Positions 47,240 to 59,066 of a DNA stretch of 64,000 nucleotides are shown here, one piece after another. Under the pieces are notes generated by a model. That model saw nothing but the letters and a program-made list of their open reading frames with translations. It was not told the DNA's origin and searched no databases. The DNA is taken from NCBI GenBank assembly GCA_000934385.1, contig KN880432.1:248001-312000 (forward strand), given 5' to 3'. Source of the DNA: Cylindrobasidium torrendii FP15055 ss-10. Taxonomy: Eukaryota > Basidiomycota > Agaricomycetes > Agaricales > Physalacriaceae. The first letter of the stretch is position 1. Every line of letters begins with the position of its first letter. The position numbers and the translations under genes are program-made.

Positions 47240-48934
47240 ATGGACTACCAGCCGCTCGTCGTAAAGGCGCATCCGAGGCCGGCAGCGACAAAACACAGCC
47301 CAGAATCCCGGCTCTGGCGCCAGTTCAAGTACCCCGTCTTCGTCAAGGAATATGCACCCGTCACTTCTGTCCATTTCTCACCGACCAAGCCACACCGGTA
47401 TGCGGTGACTTCGGCTACTCGCGTGCAAATTTACGCGCCGCGCACGCAGAAGGTGGTGAAGACAATATCAAGGTTCAAGGACGTCGCCAGGAGCGGGACC
47501 ATACGTGCAGACGGAAAGCTGGTTGTAGCTGGAGATGACACAGGCCTCATCCAGGTCCGTCTGCAATATTTGTTTTTGACTTCATATTATTCATTCTCCT
47601 AGGTTTTTGACATAAACTCGCGCGCAATTCTACGGACACTCGATGCCCACAAGCAACCAGTCCATGTCACCAAATTCTCGAGCTTGACACCCACTCAAAT
47701 CCTGTCCTGTTCAGACGACACTACTGCTCGGTTATGGGATGTCCCCTCGCAGGCATGCATTACCACATTTGCCGCCCACACCGACTACGTTCGGGCAGGC
47801 CAGGTCTCTCCCGCGAATCCCAACGTAGTCCTCACAGGCTCCTACGACGGCACCGTCCGCCTTTTCGACGCTCGATCAGGAGATTGTGAAATGCTCATGG
47901 TCCCCACCGGCGCCGACAAGCCAGCGGTTGAGCAGGTCCTCATGTTTGGCTCTGGAACAGCCGCTCTGTCTTCCGGTGGACCAATTCTCCGCGTATGGGA
48001 TATCGTCGCAGGCGGTCGCTGCACTCGCGCGTTGTCGAACCACCAAAAAACCATCACTTCCCTTGCATTCAACCCAACCGGAAACCGTCTGCTCACTGGC
48101 GCACTCGATCAAATGGTGAAGGTGTACGATGTCAGCTCGTACAAGGTCGTCCATACTATGCGCTATCCTGCTCCCATTCTCTGTCTTGCTGTTTCCCCCG
48201 ACGAAACCCACATTGCGGCTGGCATGACGGATGGTACTCTGTCTGTTCGGAGACGCCAGCAGAAGGCATCCGAAGTAGACCCACTCGCTCAAGCTGCCTC
48301 CTACCAGAACTTCCTCGGTGTTGCAAACGGTATTGGCGAGGGCAAAGTCAAATCTAAAGTGAAGTCCAAGGCAGTCGGCGATGTGAACGAGTTCCGCGTG
48401 GAAAGCAAACGTTCGAAGCGTCTGCGTGAATACGACAGATTCCTGAAAAACTTCAAGTACTCTGCCGCCCTCGACTCTGTTTTACGAAAGGTCCGTCGTT
48501 TTCTATTCCAACGAAGCGCCTCATTGACATGATGTAGAATGTACCTCCAACAACCACCTTCGCTCTCATACAAGAACTGATTCACCGTGACGGTTTGCGG
48601 ATAGCACTAGGTGGTCGTGACGACGTCTTGCTCGAACCAGTTCTCCGAAAACTGCTCAAGCATGTCACCGACCCCCGCTTTGGTGAGCTTGTCTGCGACG
48701 TTGCCGGCATCGTTATTGGTCAGTCTTCCTTGCTCTTTGTGCAATTATTGACTTGCTAACCCACCCGCAGAGATGTACGCGTCTATCCTCGGCCAGTCCC
48801 CTCTCATCGACGCCCTCTTCATCAACCTCCGCCGCAAAGTCATCGCAGAGGTTCGGTTCCAGCGGGAGCTTCGCAAAACCATGGGCGCGTTGGATATGGT
48901 GTTTGCGCTTACAACCGGGGCGCAGTCCATTTAA
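47240..48934 (+). CDS. UTP15: UTP15, U3 snoRNP WD40 protein
   Basis: Part of the t-UTP subcomplex of the small-subunit processome for 18S rRNA maturation and rDNA transcription. Start ATG at 47240 (MDYQPLVVKAHPRPAATKHS). The WD40 propeller is evident: VTSVHFSPTKPHRYAVTSAT, VFDINSRAILRTLDAHKQPV, LSCSDDTTARLWDVPSQACI, VVLTGSYDGTVRLFDARSGD and LLTGALDQMVKVYDVSSYKV. The C-terminal UTP15 domain reads EYDRFLKNFKYSAALDSVLR, then ALIQELIHRDGLRIALGGRD and LRKLLKHVTDPRFGELVCDV. Introns fall near 47553-47602, 48491-48537 and 48720-48771. The stop is 48932-48934. The start is 163 bp from the divergent TCTP start. Confidence 0.92.
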
Positions 48935-49404
48935 CCTGCGGTCGGGTCGTCTAGGGAGGGGTAGGGTTGCTCGACCATTCAGGATGAGGAGACGAGCATG
49001 AAAATTAGATCTCGTCGGCATGGCCCTTGAGGTCAACGGCGTGCGTGGCGTTGGAACGTAATACCCTATGTAGTAGCCAGCGCCTTGGGCGCGCCGAGAT
49101 GCTCTGTGGTTGTTCATAAGACGAGTTATCACGCACAGGTCGTCGAAATGTCAAATGTCGATTATAACGTGATTGTGAATTGAGCTGACAAACAAAGGAA
49201 TGGCCCGAATCGGCAACACTCGCAACTTCGAGGATGAGTTGTCCTGAATTACCTAACGACGTATTCGTTACAAAAGAGATATCACTACAACCTGTTGCAT
49301 ATTTTCTGGAGTAACACCAGCCCGTCGTCCCGCCTTCTGGTTTCGAAGAAGTGACCTGCTATGGCAAAGGAAGGAAACATATGATCGACTAATGGTGGAG
49401 ATGC
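48935..49404. other. intergenic region, convergent 3' ends of UTP15 and MED17
   Basis: About 470 bases with no supported frame and no RNA gene. Probably shared 3' untranslated sequence. Confidence 0.5.
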
Positions 49405-51656
49405 CTATGACACAGCAGTGTCCATCGCTGGCGCAGCCTGTTGCACAGACGCCCGAATTTTCTCCTCCGCCCATTCCAGTAGCGGTCTCTTCTGCTCTTC
49501 ATGCGCATACGTATAGATTTCACCGTCCTTCGGGGTATGTCTGTTAAGCAAAAATGCCACACACTTGACCGCCGACCCATCTTCTTCAAAGTGTAATCGG
49601 AAGTTACTAGCAACCAAAAGTCAACTTCAAATCGATATGCAGGACGGGAGCACGAACAAGACGCAACCTTCCCATTTCCCAATGCACCGATCCAAATCGA
49701 GGAACCAGAGCCCACCGACAGTGTCTTCTGTAATGCTCCGCCCTAGCTCACAAATCCTAGTGAGAAGGAACCGCGAGACATCATCGGTGATTAGCTGGTC
49801 GAGTTGTGGGATGGACGCGATGGTAAGGGTAACCTGCGAAAGGTGGGCCGTCAAGGTAGATGGGGATGCAAAAGAAAATCGGATGGTATGCCTGCAACAC
49901 AAGCGCGTGAGTGGGTATCGAAGTATCGCCATGATTATACGTGCCGTCTGTCAATACGAAGCACACATTGCCCATTCACAGAGGTGACCTTGCGATCATC
50001 CAACAGTTTGACCAAAGTATCACCGACTTGGCCAACGGGCTGATAGCGGGTAGAGCAGTATATTCCAGCCGCCGTCAGGGCATGGACGATGGAGTCGATG
50101 GCACTTTTCGTACGTTCGCAAAAGACGTGGTATTGCAAAATATCGAGAACGGGTTGTAGAACCAAGGGTGGATCCGCGGGTGCCTTGGCGACGGAAGGAT
50201 GCGCCAAACGCCTCTGCTTGGTATACTCGTGGCGTTGAAGGAGAAGAGCCTGTAAAGAGTGATATATAAGATCACATGTAGCCTCCAGCGTCTTGGAATT
50301 CGACGGCGGCAACACTATGTCGGCGTCAAACTATTGCACTGCGCGTGAGCAGCAGGAAGATCAAGGAACAAGTACACGGACCAGCTCAAAGCGAAGCTCA
50401 ATGCCAAGGGCAGCCTCAATGCTAATGAATCGTTCGGATACCTTTGCGGAGGCCGTAGGAAGACTACTAGCTTCGTTAACAAGGTATGTGAATATCTCTT
50501 GCTCGACCATTTCTCGCTGGGCCGACTTCAACATGCCCTGAAGGGAGTTGTGGTCCGTGTGTGGAGGGGAACTATAGGCAGTCTCCCCATTCGAAGAAAC
50601 TATCGAGATGCGTAGTGAATGGTGTTGCCGATGAGGAAACACGATGTCGTCGGGTGTAAAGCCAGCGACTGTTGTTGTCGAGCCCATCCATGCGATAGCA
50701 CGTCGACGAAATGCATGTGATGCTGATGACCTCGTCAAGACCGTGTTTGTTCACATATCTGGGCACGTACACTCCTCGAGCCCATAGGTAATCATGAAAT
50801 CACGAGATAGCTTATCTGCTCCCTTCCCTGTTGCAGCACCGGGGGGAAGTGGTGCAGGGACCAGTGGCCAATTTGCTTTGCGGATTTTGAGAGCGTCGGC
50901 CCAGTACTTTTCGCTCTTCATTCGACTGGCTTCCATCTTGTCTGCAGCGGTCTTGAAGATGTCTGTTGCTTTCCGTAATGATTCGTCTTTCGCCCCGAGA
51001 ACAAGCTGCGCGTCGAAGGCTTGAGTAGAAATGGATGGCGGTTGTTTCTTGACCATGGTACCAGAAAGTAGATTGGGCTTTTGCTCCTGAGGGGCAGCTT
51101 GTACCCCGCCTGATACGAGTGACTGCAGATGGCCCAGGGAAGGATTGATATTGGGACCAGAAGATGGTACCACTTCATTAAGTAGCTCGACCGCATCTGT
51201 AAGCTCTTGCTTCACCCACCTACAGTCATAAGCAATTGTGCAGCTAGGGGTGACGTTTTACGCACATTAATGCACCTCCCATTTCTGATAGCATCTCTCT
51301 CAGCTCGCCAGAGGTCATGTCCTTCTGTTCATCATCGACCTTCTCGTCTGTCTTCTTCACGTCTGTCTTCGCGCCTGGCAGTGTGTCCACAAGATGGCCA
51401 TGTTTGGTCTTGTCGAAGATATCCCATCCGCGCTCGGCAGGTATGCGTTTGATATTGTCTCGTAGCTTTTCAGGCGCTGTTTGCTTTCTGTTCCCTTGTC
51501 AGAGCGCATCAAACCAATGAACAGGACGAACCTCTCATAGAAATAGCCCTGGTCAGTTACATCGTACACAGTCCTAATTGGATTTCCTTCCTCGTCCTTG
51601 TAAGGTCGTTCCAGAGAAAGCTTAGTTTGCTTCCATTCTGGCTCATCGCCGTTCAT
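49405..51656 (-). CDS. MED17: Mediator subunit 17 (Srb4)
   Basis: Head-module scaffold of the Mediator complex, bridging activators and RNA polymerase II. Start ATG at 51656, giving MNGDEPEWKQTKLSLERPYK and then DEEGNPIRTVYDVTDQGYFY, a family-typical opening. An in-frame upstream codon at 51698 is TTG and was rejected. Later exons read ERGWDIFDKTKHGHLVDTLP, then MTSGELREMLSEMGGALMWV, then KANWPLVPAPLPPG. Helical segments such as DPPLVLQPVLDILQYHVFCE follow, with SATLDLIYHSLQALLLQR-like sequence. The C-terminus includes LDRCIGKWEGCVL, then NFRLHFEEDGSAVKCVAFLL, and ends in PAMDTAVS at 49405. About nine introns. The convergent neighbour is UTP15. Confidence 0.85.
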
Positions 51657-52214
51657 GGCAGAGCGTGAAGCAGTTGAGCGGGCCGTTCTCCGACTCAAAT
51701 GCCGAAGGCACGATTTGACCTTTACCGTCTACGTTCATCTTTGCCAATCTGTATCTCACACATTTGCATACTGCCACAATATCCAATCCTCATCCTCACA
51801 GCTGCTGGTACATCTTTCCTGAATGTTGACAATTCCTGTCGGATTCAATTATGTATTTCGGCGGCCAGTCGTTGCCAGGTCGTTGCGAGGCCCAATGCCC
51901 ATATGCCCTCGGGCCCAGTATTCTTCCATCATGGCATTAAAGATCAGGTTCAGACTGCCAGCGAGTATAAAGCTTGCCGGTCTGCCATGAGGGTCCCCAT
52001 CTTTCTTTTCTTCCTTTTCCCTTCTCATCCTCCCAGTTAGTTTGGCGGCTGAGCCCCAACTTCATTTCGTTCGCTTCATCATTTTCAGTACTTGTCAACA
52101 ACTCAGCTAGCCTGGTTTGTCTTCATTCTCACTTGCCCCCCAAGCGCCAGCGCGTTAACTCTTGACATAGGTTTTATTTGTACACCTTCACAAGTCCTCA
52201 CACAATCTCCCGAA
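51657..52214. other. intergenic region, divergent promoters
   Basis: About 560 bases between the MED17 start and the secreted-protein start, which face away from each other. Open frames on either strand lack support. Contains pyrimidine-rich sequence (about 52000-52060) often seen upstream of highly transcribed fungal genes. Confidence 0.5.
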
Positions 52215-52943
52215 ATGAAGTTCTCCTTTGTCGCACTCCTCATCGCCGGGCTCGCAATCTCAGCTCCTGTTCCCGAGCGCCCTGTCCACGGTGGCATCGC
52301 TCAGTTCCACAAAGGGCACAAAGCAGCTACGGCAGGCGGCAACGTCGGCGGAACCAACGGAACCAACAATACCACGACCACGGCTACGACTACCACTTCC
52401 AGCGCTGTCGATCCCAACGCGGGTGTAGGCGCTGTCGACCGTCCGGGTGATGTTGTGCCTAACGCTGCCACACTCGTTTTCGATGAGGTCGGTGGCATAC
52501 CGGGCAATACTTGCCTCACGTTCCGCAACAACGGTTAGTTTACCCCGCATTGACATCCAAATCGATATATTCATTAAATTCCAGGAGACATCGTGGATGC
52601 GGCCTGTGTGAACGAGGCAGCTGACCGTCAGTTCACTCCTTCGACACTCAACGGCCAGAACGTCCTACTTGTTCAGCGTGGGTTCAGCGACGGCTTCCGT
52701 CCTGACCTCGTTGGCGTCCAAGCATGCGTGGGTAACAACGGCACCACCTTCAAGGCCCTCCCTTGTGACAACCTCGCGGACCCGGTCAGCTTCGACGGCA
52801 CCAGCCTTGTCGCTGCCAGCGGAGCGTGTCAAAGCGGCCATGATGATGCGGCACAACTCACTATAGACGCAACTGGCAAGAATTGCGCGACTGTTAATGG
52901 GATCACGGTCCTAGCTACTCCTGCTCCTGCAGACCAATTTTAA
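52215..52943 (+). CDS. Small secreted protein of unknown function
   Basis: Start ATG at 52215 with a clear signal peptide (MKFSFVALLIAGLAISA) and a possible dibasic-free mature end after APVPERPVHGG. One intron (after NNG, about 52534-52584) joins GNTCLTFRNNG to DIVDAACVNEAADRQFTP. The N-terminal third is low complexity and rich in threonine, serine and asparagine (TNGTNNTTTT), probably O-glycosylated. Conserved-looking parts are LNGQNVLLVQRGFSDGFRPD and VGVQACVGNNGTTFKALPC, with cysteines spaced for disulfide bonds. About 225 residues. I recognise similar secreted basidiomycete proteins but no named family with a known role; it could be a wall or effector-like protein. Confidence 0.75.
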
Positions 52944-53365
52944 GTACGCATAGTGTGGTCGTTTATTTGGGTTTGGGCTGGAATTGGATTATGGAAGAGA
53001 TCACTCATCAGTTGTGTGTGCATTCCGCGTGATTCAAGTTCAAGTTGCCCTCGTCTACACAACCACTGTACCAACTTTTACCTGAGCATTTGATGCACCT
53101 TGCATCAACCTTGCGTCGTGCACTAGCTTACGTTGACGGTTGAAACGTTGACTGTTGACAAGAGAAAAATCATGTGGGCCAGTGTAATGAGAAGCCCAGA
53201 TGAGTAGTTCAGACGAACTACCAGCTTAAAGTGAGACATAAAATCAATCGTGGTATCGCGCAAATAGTAGTGTGTACACGATAGAAACAAACAAAGCGAA
53301 AATCATACAACGATACTATAATTAATATACAAGAAATCAAGAACGTAGACGCGCAAAGAACTTGC
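52944..53365. other. intergenic region, convergent 3' ends
   Basis: About 420 bases between the secreted-protein stop and the Zn2Cys6 factor stop, AT-rich towards the right. No gene seen. Confidence 0.5.
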
Positions 53366-56146
53366 TCATGGTGCATCCGTCGTCCCGTTCATCGGTCTGA
53401 TCTGGTTCACCAATGTTTCCCAATAATCCCACGTCGACGAGCCATCCAAGGACATCAACTGCGAGTTCTGTGCACCTGTCGAGGACCCTGCCCCGTTGTA
53501 CCATGCCGCCGACCCAGGACCTGCCGAGCCTATCCCCCATCCCGGAAGGACGCCGCTTGCATCCATTGGGGCACACCACTGGTCCAACATTGACTGTGCC
53601 GCCGAATCCTCATCCGCACTGGGGCTCCCGCTCCCAGTAGGCGAATCGCCAAATTCACCTCCATTATTCGCCTGTAGCCTCGCCATTGTGGGTGACATAC
53701 CCGCGAACGGACTTCTGGGCGACGCAATAGGATTTAACATCGACGGGAACGCAGAAGACTGCGTGCGCTGTGGTTGTTGCTGAAGTCCCAACAACAGCTG
53801 CGCAGGATTCGACTCCACTGGCCTCGTCGCCTTCTCTTTCAAGAACTCAATTGTCTTGAGCTCTCTTCGTGTCGTGTCGTCCATTTCCCGAATCCCCTCA
53901 TGCTCCTTCACGAATGATTCCAGAATGGTCAACATCGTCTCCGCGTGCTCACCCTCTGGTTCCAGCACCAAATAGATGCCACTGATCATCGCCGTCTGAA
54001 ATTCGCGATATGCGTTGCTCAGCGATTCCCTTTTGTCTCTGGCCATGGTTTCGCGGAATGCTTGTCTTGTTTGGAAGTCCATCATGACAGACTCAAAGCA
54101 TGCAGCACGCGAACGAGCGTAGCGATCCGAGCTCAGACGTTGCAGGAGGTATGGCCGGTGCAAGCTTGTCCGTACGAACATGATTTCAGTGATAAGCAGG
54201 TAGCGGTGTACTGGAATGTAAGGACACTCCTCGTCCAGAGATGTGTCGGGGTGGATCGCAAAGTGAGGTGGCAGGCCGCGTACAAATGCGCAGAGAGAAT
54301 CGTCCAGGTCCTGAACAACTTTGTAGTGGCTTGGTTTAACTTGCTGGAAGTGATGGACAATAGAGCCCATGATAGTCGCAAGCTGGTGGCGAAGGATAAT
54401 GAAGGTTGTCTTGGTTGGAGTAGTCATTGGGACAACTATCCCAGATATAGAATCCATATTCAATGGATGTCGTGTCGACGTGTAGTCGTCTTGTATCGAG
54501 TTCGGACGTCCAAGAACCAGCGCGTACGACCGATCTGCATGGTAAAGATATGACCTGAGATGATGACCTTAGCGGATCAATACATGCAGTCAATTGGGGG
54601 CACCCACCATATTCGGCGTCGATATTCTGCCAAGGAGGGCTCCAATCCCTGACCAGGATTAGAAAAAAGTATCGCCCACGCCAGAGACACGCACCATGGA
54701 TGATCCATCTCTGTGTAGCCCCAAGGCCTGGGCAGTACGGACGGCGGCGCCAAGTTGACTCCAGCATTCTGTTATCCGGCGGTCGAACGTCAAAAAACGA
54801 GCGCTTAGGAGGCGTGTCAAGACAATGTCCAATGAATCTGGTTGTATGGCCGCCGCTATCAACAGAGCGCGTCTAGCTGAAAGGCTTCAGATGATAACGC
54901 AAGCTGTAGTAGCAAACGTACACGACCAATAATATCGCAAGGAGGTCACGCGCCGGTGTCTAGCGTCTCCACCAATATCTTCTGGCGCAAGGCGCACTGC
55001 GATAGCCAGAACAACGAATAGCAGAGGTAGGAAACACACATCCTGGGGATTGGTCGTCGCCATGCCATGTTCTCTGTGGGTATGAATAGCATTGTAGGAT
55101 GCACGAAAGTCAGATTCGGAAATCGGATATCTTGTCCAATTACTGTCTCCAGGTAAGCAAGCAATTAGAGCAACGCAATAGGCTTCTGCTTACATCGCTT
55201 GGAAGTAATAGTCTATCAGGACCTGAGCTATCCGCAAGGTGGGCTGTTCGAGGAAGATTTCAGCAACCTTGGTGGGTGAGACCCCGCAGTCGTCGACCAA
55301 GTTCTTGAGATTATCTGCCGCTGTGGTTTCGCTAACGGAGTCGACGCTCGTGGGGGATGTTAAGCTGCGCAAATTGGAGTCGCGGGAGTAGGGAGTATCT
55401 TGCGGCGTACTGCCAGGAACAGCGTGCTGTAGCTGGAAACATTGTGAGCGATGGTCAGGAGAGGTTCTATGAGCTTACCTGCTCAATAATGGATCCTGGT
55501 GCTATGCTTCCTGATGCACTATTGCCGTACCAGCGCCCGCTTTGGAATGAGCCACCGCTTGGATCGCCCTCGTCTGGTTGAGAGCGGCTGTCATCGTCTG
55601 AGCTTTGACGAACAGAGTCTGTTGCTCGCGGTCGTTCCCATGATGCAGACTCGTTCATCCCACAGAACTGAGGCAGAGCAAGCTCAATGATATGTTCGAG
55701 CCGAGCTGCAGAAGTTGAAGTATATTAGTGAGCGGCCAGATGAGTAGCGTACCTAGGCGCGCGCCCATGTCCTGCTCAGCCCGCCCCGGCGTATACGCCT
55801 TGCATAGCTCCGGCACTTTCCGAGCAACACACTATGCAACGTCAAGAAAGGCTTTCAAGAACAAAGAGCCCTACGCACATGAGAACAGGGCACCTGGCGG
55901 TCGCACTGGGGCACACAAATAAGAAAATGTAGATGGCTGGAATGACAAGGACGCACCTTCTGCTTTCTTCGGTGGCATTCTCCGCATGAGAAGCTTGCCA
56001 ATAATGAGCCTACTGGTGGGGGCATACTAAGGAAGGTTGCCGAACCTCACGCGGGATCTCTTCTTGTTGAAAGCACTGTCCTCATCATCTGTTTTCTTCC
56101 GCTTTGCAGGCATCTGTGTTGGACTGTCGATCGAATTCTTGGCCAT
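53366..56146 (-). CDS. Zn2Cys6 fungal transcription factor
   Basis: Start ATG at 56146 (MAKNSIDSPTQMPAKRKKTD). The binuclear zinc cluster is split by short introns: CGECHRRKQK, then CDRQVPCSH, then CVARKVPEL with the last cysteine, giving spacing CX2CX6CX5CX2CX8C. A dimerisation helix (ARLEHIIEL) follows. The middle-homology fungal_trans domain then reads LRIAQVLIDYYFQAMNWTRY and ARFLTFDRRITECWSQLGAA. It continues VRTAQALGLHRDGSSM, VLGRPNSIQDDY and PPHFAIHPDTSLDEECPYIP. The C-terminus is serine- and glycine-rich with proline runs, a possible activation region, ending in NGTTDAP at the stop. Introns are numerous. Targets are unknown; it is divergent from the F-box gene with 195 bp between starts. 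Confidence 0.85.
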
Positions 56147-56340
56147 TGTGTGGGTCGACCCCGCCCGCGTCGGTGGAGAAATGCAGAGTTGACTCGGAAA
56201 AAGGTTTGCTATCTCACACAATGCCCCCGGTGATCGGACATTCGGACCGGAGATACTCAGTGATGCGTAGTTGTGAATAGCTTGGCAACTCTGCGCCAAC
56301 CATCTCTTTCTTTCTCTTTCTCCCACGTCGAATTTCAGAA

Positions 56341-57546
56341 ATGGACTCCCTGAAACGACGTCTCAGTTACCTCAATTTCTCAAATCGTTCATTCTTGTCG
56401 GCAGGCCCCGACCTTCTCACCACACAACCAACCGAAATCCTCGAGGCCATCATTGACTACCTCGAGGAAAAGCCAGACATGTTACATTTCGCACTTGTTT
56501 GCAGAAAAATACACTCTCTGATAATTCCCCGTCACTACGATTTCCGTTACATTCAATGCAGAGTTGACGCCGTGGATATATGGAAATGCCTCATTGAGGA
56601 CCGCGACCTGGCCAAAAATGTTCGTCGGCTGGAGTTGACAGACACTTATTCTGGGAGAGAAATACCACGCGGTATCGATACCACCATTTATTCTTCCACT
56701 AGCCTGGAATCCGACCCATTTCCGGCGCTCACTCTGCTCAACGCTGCACTGGCCAACATGGTTTCTTTGTTACAACTTGTCTGCACCAACCGTGTGGCTA
56801 GGGATGGATACCTGGATATGGTAGGGGAGACCTTGGTTTATTGTCGCTCCCTTTCCGAAATCGAAATGATTGGCGTTGCTTCCACACCCATATTTCTCGC
56901 AACTCCGTCATTTCTCTCCCATCCGACTCTGGAGATGCTTCTTCTATCGAGAACCGGTGTAGATTCAGACCTACCCTTCGACATTACCGCGCACATAATA
57001 CTTCCCCAGCTACGGGTGCTTCATGCTCCGAGCCATACAGTGGCCGCTATACTCAGCGCGCCAACGCAAGATGTACCACGCCCACTCGACACAATCAAAG
57101 TGCTAGACCCGCTTGTCGACTGGGACCCGGCACTTTATAGAGCACTCAGGATATCCGGGAACACATTGGCTCGTCTCGAATTGCACTCCTGGATTGATTT
57201 AGAGCAGCTTGAACGTGTTGTTGATGCCGTCCCTCAACTTGCCTGGCTCGATGTTGGGACGAGACTTAACATGTGGGCGCTCCCTATAAGCATCGAAGAC
57301 TGGTGTCGTGTCCTCATGCGCCTCCGATGCCTCACAACATTCCACGGCGTGCAATTCTTCGTGCCAGGCATCAGGAATTGGAACTCCAACAAACAGACAG
57401 CGGAGCTGTTGGTTCGGAATTGCCCTCTCCTTAGGACTGTCGATACCTACCAACGAGATTCACGGATGAAGGAGGTCATCATACTTACGGGTGGGAAGAA
57501 TACCGCGCAATGGGAGGTGGTAAAGGCGGATACTCGGAAGGGTTGA
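56341..57546 (+). CDS. F-box-like protein, intronless
   Basis: Single 401-codon frame from 56341 (MDSLKRRLSYLNFSNR). The F-box-like segment lies near residues 29-70: LTTQPTEILEAIIDYLEEKP, then MLHFALVCRKIHSLIIPRHY. That pattern (leucine-proline-like start, aliphatic core, valine-cysteine-arginine) fits SCF substrate adaptors. Degenerate leucine-rich repeats follow (LEMLLLSRTG, QLRVLHAPSHTVAAIL, LARLELHSWIDLEQLERVVD). Such proteins are hugely expanded in Agaricomycetes. The substrate is unknown. Lack of introns is unusual for this window and may indicate origin by retrocopy or loss of introns. The stop is 57544-57546. Confidence 0.8.
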   Translation: MDSLKRRLSYLNFSNRSFLSAGPDLLTTQPTEILEAIIDYLEEKPDMLHFALVCRKIHSLIIPRHYDFRYIQCRVDAVDIWKCLIEDRDLAKNVRRLELTDTYSGREIPRGIDTTIYSSTSLESDPFPALTLLNAALANMVSLLQLVCTNRVARDGYLDMVGETLVYCRSLSEIEMIGVASTPIFLATPSFLSHPTLEMLLLSRTGVDSDLPFDITAHIILPQLRVLHAPSHTVAAILSAPTQDVPRPLDTIKVLDPLVDWDPALYRALRISGNTLARLELHSWIDLEQLERVVDAVPQLAWLDVGTRLNMWALPISIEDWCRVLMRLRCLTTFHGVQFFVPGIRNWNSNKQTAELLVRNCPLLRTVDTYQRDSRMKEVIILTGGKNTAQWEVVKADTRKG

Positions 57547-57780
57547 CATCTGGATCTGAGTACTTAGTGTGTGTCCCTAAAGATGATCAACATGTTGTAT
57601 TTTACGCCGTATGCAGGACTTTTTGGGCTTTCGAGAACCTCATAAGTTGGTAAGGTTCTTCATTGGTAAGACTGGGCCCGTCACCGAATTTGATAAGTGG
57701 ATAAGGAAGCACAGATGATATCCATCTCAAACTCTACTACATAGGCCCTTGACATTGCGTGCTGCATTCGAGTAGCCAAC

Positions 57781-58851
57781 ATGTTTGCCAACCCCGTCGT
57801 CTTTATTGCTGGTGCCACCGGCTACACTGGCTCTGCCATTGCCCGAGGTCTTCTTTCTGGAGGAACTTTTGCGCGTTCTCTACTCAGTAACGTGACATTG
57901 GAACTCATGGAATTTCGATAGACCGTGATTATCCTTGTTCGTTCATCATCCTGTTCCAAGCCCATTGTCAAAACACTCGAAGCTGCCGGTGCAGTGGTCC
58001 GCCTGGGAGATGTTACAGACCGCCCCGAGCAACTCGAGCAGAATCTGGAAGGTGTCGACATTCTCATTTCGACGGTGTTCAGCCTGGACAACCTCAAGCC
58101 ACTCTTCCTGGCAGCTAGTAAACTTGGAGTCAAGCGTGTCATTCCATCGGATTTTGGTCCTCACGCCCCTCGCGGTGTGATGTTTGTAAACGACCTTGTA
58201 CGTACAACCAACGCAGAGGCAGCAAAATCCAAAGCTTACTCTTATAGAAACTTGACCTTCGCAACTATATCAAGTCATTGGGTCTTCCTTACACCTTCGT
58301 GGAAGTGGGTTGGTGGACAAAAGTCTCTTTCCCATATCCACATGCAATTCCGGAATCCTGGATAGCACCAAAGCATTTCGTTGGGACCTGTGATGTCCCA
58401 AGTATCCAATCGACATTGGGAAGCATCGCGGCTTTCATGGAGCGCATTATTGTGGACGAGCGCACGTTGAACCAAGTCGTTCTAATTCACGATGGCGAAT
58501 ACACCCTCAACGAGATGCGCGGGCTCGGTGAAAAGATCAGCGGCGAAGACTTCTCGGATTATCCAGTAGTACGTCCTCACAATCTCGCTGAGTGAAAGCC
58601 ATGCGTACTGTTTCCAGATATCCCCAGAGAAGCTGCAGAGTGAAATGGTCAGTGAAGACCCTTTCGTCAAAAGTCATGCGCAATACAAGTACTCGATGTA
58701 CATACGCGGGGACAACACTTTGGCCAATGCCAAAGCGGACGGTTTGTTAATCGCGCGAGAGCTGTATGACGGGATTCCTGTCCCAGATTTGGAGGAGGAA
58801 GGTCGTAAATTCTACAAAGAGCCCTTTGTATGGGGACAAAGCGAGGTGTAG
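57781..58851 (+). CDS. NmrA-like / isoflavone-reductase-like NAD(P)-binding protein, copy A
   Basis: Rossmann-fold dehydrogenase or redox sensor of the atypical short-chain family. Start ATG at 57781 (MFANPVVFIAGATGYTGSAI) with the GATGYTG dinucleotide motif. The first intron, 57871-57921, begins with GC; the paralog at 61.5 kb has GT at the same place. Then come TVIILVRSSSCSKPIVKTLE, GVDILISTVFSLDNLKPLFL, SKLGVKRVIPSDFGPHAP, IKSLGLPYTFVEVGWW, PKHFVGTCD, LNQVVLIHDGEYTLNEMRGL and GEKISGEDFSDYP. The C-terminal exon ends FVWGQSEV at the stop 58849-58851. Role likely in redox or secondary metabolism; unproven. Confidence 0.87.
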
Positions 58852-59066
58852 AATGAAGTAGAATTGAAAAATCATCTCCGTAATATGAACTCTTTTGGAC
58901 AAGGGAGGAATACAGGATGGAAGTCGAATGAACGTCGAACGAGGCGCAGTGGCACCGAAGCCATCAGCTTCCCGGATCAAACTTCAAACCTTGTTTTTTC
59001 GGCACAGTCCATATACACAAAAAAGTGAACAGCGCTCTTTTCAGCCCACCCCTCAAGACATTTACT

